NCBI GenBank assembly: GCA_963788225.1
Contig: CAWBGI010000001.1
Span: 868,001 to 932,000 of the forward strand
Length of the DNA: 64,000 bases
Source: Sulfotelmatobacter sp963788225
Lineage (GTDB): Bacteria > Acidobacteriota > Terriglobia > Terriglobales > Acidobacteriaceae
Direction of reading: 5' to 3'
Part shown: positions 62,098-64,000 of the stretch, piece after piece
Layout: every line of letters begins with the position of its first letter
How positions within the stretch are numbered: position 1 is the first letter of the stretch
Program-made: the position numbers and the translations under genes
Notes under the pieces: model-generated
The model's input: the letters and a program-made list of their open reading frames with translations, nothing else
Databases searched by the model: none
What the model was told of the DNA's origin: nothing

Positions 62098-63342
62098 ATG
62101 CGGACTGTGGTAGACATCTTCGCGCAGATTCTTCGCAACCTTTGGGCGCACAAGTTGCGCTCGTTTCTCACTATGTTCGGGATCGCATGGGGGGTGGGGT
62201 CGTTGCTGCTGCTGGTTGGGGTTGGCGAAGGCTTTCGCTCCGGCAACAAGCGCGAGTTGGCTGAGTTCGGCCAGGACATTATGTTTCTATTTCCCGGGCG
62301 CGCGCCGGCGGTGAAGGGCAACATGAACTCCGCCCGTTCCTATTTGCTGACCTACCAGGACTATATCGACATCAAGCAAGCGCAGCACATCCGCAACGCT
62401 TGCCCATTGATTTCCCGTACCGACTTGCACGAGGTGAGCGAATTCTCCAACGCCAGTGGAGAAATCTTGGGCACTCAGCCCCAACTGAATGAGATCAGTT
62501 ATCTCCCGCTCAAAGAGGGGCGTTGGCTCAATGAACTGGACGGAACTCAGCGGCGAAATGTAATCGTTCTGGGTAACGAACTGCTGAAGACACTTTTCCC
62601 CGGGCGGCCGGCGGTGGGCGCATTCGTGCTGATCAACGGCCTCAGATTCGAAGTGGTGGGCGCCATGCCGCACCTCGGCCGTGGCGACAATATGTGGCTG
62701 AATATGCGTGGCTACATCCCTTACCAGGTAATGGCCGCAAACTTCCCGATCAAGGGAGAAAACCACGAGAACGCCATCTCGTTCATCGAATACCAGCCCC
62801 GCGTGACCGCTGATCACCTGATTGCGCAAAAAGAAGTCCATGAAATTGTCGGACGCAATCACGGATTCGACGCCAGCGATGAAAACGCCTTTGACGAGTG
62901 GGATTCTATTCAGGAATCGAAAATGGTGGGAACCATTTTCGACGTGATGAACTGGTTCCTGGGAGCGGTGGGCATGGTCACGCTGGCTCTGGGCGCGATC
63001 GGTGTAATCAACATCATGCTGGTGGCAGTGAGCGAACGCACGCACGAGATCGGATTGCGCAAGGCCCTGGGCGCGACCAATCGCAATATACTCTTTCACT
63101 TCTTTTTGGAAGGATTAATCCTCACACTGGGAAGCGGATTGATCGGCATGGTGCTGGCGGGCGGCCTGATGGCGATGATGGGAGGAGTGCAGGGGCCGCA
63201 AGGATTTGACCCGCCCAAATTAGTGCCGATGTCGGCTCTGCTGGCGATTGGCAGTTTGACGCTGGCTGGAGTGGCCGCGGGTCTTTATCCTGCGCGCAAA
63301 GCCGCCATGCTCGAGCCGGTGGAAGCTCTCCGGCAGGAGTGA
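62098..63342 (+). CDS. ABC transporter permease, MacB/FtsX type
   Basis: 414 residues. Helix 1 (SFLTMFGIAWGVGSLLLLVGVGEGF) is followed by a large periplasmic domain (~45-270) and three C-terminal helices (FLGAVGMVTLALGAIGVINIMLVAV; the FxxG/ERTHEIGLRKALGATNRNI loop). This is the MacB-like layout. The partner ATPase is not in the window. The second permease follows after 67 bp, so together they should form a heteromeric exporter-type complex. Start ATG 62098, no strong ribosome site. Confidence 0.9.
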   Translation: MRTVVDIFAQILRNLWAHKLRSFLTMFGIAWGVGSLLLLVGVGEGFRSGNKRELAEFGQDIMFLFPGRAPAVKGNMNSARSYLLTYQDYIDIKQAQHIRNACPLISRTDLHEVSEFSNASGEILGTQPQLNEISYLPLKEGRWLNELDGTQRRNVIVLGNELLKTLFPGRPAVGAFVLINGLRFEVVGAMPHLGRGDNMWLNMRGYIPYQVMAANFPIKGENHENAISFIEYQPRVTADHLIAQKEVHEIVGRNHGFDASDENAFDEWDSIQESKMVGTIFDVMNWFLGAVGMVTLALGAIGVINIMLVAVSERTHEIGLRKALGATNRNILFHFFLEGLILTLGSGLIGMVLAGGLMAMMGGVQGPQGFDPPKLVPMSALLAIGSLTLAGVAAGLYPARKAAMLEPVEALRQE

Positions 63343-63345
63343 AGG

Positions 63346-63402
63346 CTTCGGGCTCCGGGCTTCGAGCTTCGGGCCTAAGACCTAGAACCTAAGACCTGAG
63401 AC
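63346..63402. repeat. Two heptanucleotide tandem arrays between permease genes
   Basis: Four 7-bp units CTTCGGG/CTCCGGG/CTTCGAG/CTTCGGG (63346-63373) are followed after one base by four units CTAAGAC/CTAGAAC/CTAAGAC/CTGAGAC (63375-63402). All units begin with CT. The array ends 7 bp before the next start codon and leaves no room for a usual ribosome site. Confidence 0.85.
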
Positions 63403-63409
63403 CAAAATT

Positions 63410-64000
63410 ATGTTCCGCGATCTGCTCCACGAAGCCTATACGGCCATGCGCTACAATCGCCGGCGCACCGCGCTTACTATGCTCGGTATGGCGTGGGGCA
63501 TTGCCACGGTGGTCATGCTGCTTGCTTATGGCGACGGTTTTGGCCAGGCTTTCGCGAACATCTTTGCCAACTTCGGAACCAAGCTGGTAATCGTGGTCCC
63601 GGGCAAAACCTCCACCCAGGCCGGCGGCCAGAAATCGGGAGTGCAGATTCGCTTCACCCAGGATGATGTGGAGGCGCTTAGCGCCAATCTTCCGCAAATC
63701 ACGTACATCACGCCCGAGGTCAGCAAACAGTCCAATGTGCAGTACGACACCAGGGTTTTCACTTTCACGGTCAGTGGCAACGATCCCAATGTATATGCGA
63801 TCCGCAGCCTCAAGCTGGGCCAGGGCCGTTTCTACAACATGGAAGACCAGGTCCAGCGCGCCCGCGTAGCAGTGATCGGTTCCGAAGCAAAAGAGAAACT
63901 ATTTTCCGGGCGCAACGCGCTGGGGGAGCGCATCCGAGTTGATGGCCTTAGCTTCGAAGTGGTCGGCGTCTTGAGCGGGAAAATGCAGGAGGGGAACGAC
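63410..64000 (+). CDS. ABC transporter permease, MacB/FtsX type (partial)
   Basis: The first 197 residues are in the window; the gene runs off the right edge. Helix 1 (TALTMLGMAWGIATVVMLLAYGDGF) and the start of the periplasmic domain (GTKLVIVVPGKTSTQAGG, then IGSEAKEKLFSGRNALGERIRVDG) match the MacB periplasmic domain. It is a paralogue of the preceding permease, with which it should pair. Its start lacks a clear ribosome site because of the repeat array upstream. Confidence 0.88.
   Translation, partial: MFRDLLHEAYTAMRYNRRRTALTMLGMAWGIATVVMLLAYGDGFGQAFANIFANFGTKLVIVVPGKTSTQAGGQKSGVQIRFTQDDVEALSANLPQITYITPEVSKQSNVQYDTRVFTFTVSGNDPNVYAIRSLKLGQGRFYNMEDQVQRARVAVIGSEAKEKLFSGRNALGERIRVDGLSFEVVGVLSGKMQEGND

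Overview
The window looks like a chromosomal segment of an acidobacterium (Terriglobia/Koribacter type). This is an inference from gene content. There are two very large TonB receptors with an N-terminal carboxypeptidase-like (Oar-type) domain, a VWFA-related secreted protein, a CRTAC1/ASPIC-UnbV protein, a VPS10/BNR-type secreted beta-propeller protein, S9, M61 and CocE secreted hydrolases, and an overall high GC content. I see no tRNA, rRNA, CRISPR array, insertion sequence or prophage. Genes are dense and the left and right ends cut through genes.

Layout. 1-4.9 kb: a truncated Crp/Fnr regulator, a PAS hybrid histidine kinase, a small monooxygenase-fold protein and two secreted proteins. 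4.9-12.6 kb: a minus-strand operon TetR > TonB receptor > alpha/beta hydrolase > PHB-depolymerase-like esterase > acyl-CoA ligase, with a perfect palindrome upstream of tetR; it looks like an ester uptake and activation unit. 12.8-18.7 kb: a TPR protein and two secreted peptidases (M61 and S9). 19.0-24.8 kb: a minus-strand locus GntR/FCD regulator > fused gamma-delta subunit > alpha > beta of a 2-oxoacid:ferredoxin oxidoreductase > OFA-family MFS antiporter. The alpha subunit has YPIRP instead of YPITP, and all substrate-site residues I recall for Moorella oxalate oxidoreductase occur at one constant offset, so I read this as an oxalate oxidation system.

25.0-34.4 kb is the most unusual stretch. 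It holds a YccA-like membrane protein, then a plus-strand operon of three membrane-fusion (HlyD-type) proteins: one fused to three GAF domains, one lipoprotein, and one fused to a PqqD-like domain and an M50 metalloprotease. Facing it is a 91-residue peptide with eleven exact AATRV repeats. The peptide gene has a candidate sigma-54 promoter, a twin 15-bp palindrome at the usual enhancer distance, and the gene of a sigma-54 activator directly upstream. A STAS antagonist and an RsbW-like kinase follow. I propose an undescribed peptide maturation/export system here.

34.5-42.7 kb: secreted BNR protein, CocE hydrolase, CRTAC1 protein and a family-4-like uracil-DNA glycosylase. 42.8-57.2 kb: a starch/maltodextrin locus (TPR protein, CGTase-like lipoprotein, alpha-amylase, TonB receptor, membrane-anchored winged-helix-like regulator, MFS sugar transporter, 4-alpha-glucanotransferase). 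57.2-62.0 kb: heptaheme cytochrome c, a two-subunit molybdenum hydroxylase and a triheme cytochrome fragment. 62.1 kb to the end: two MacB/FtsX-type ABC permeases separated by heptanucleotide repeats.
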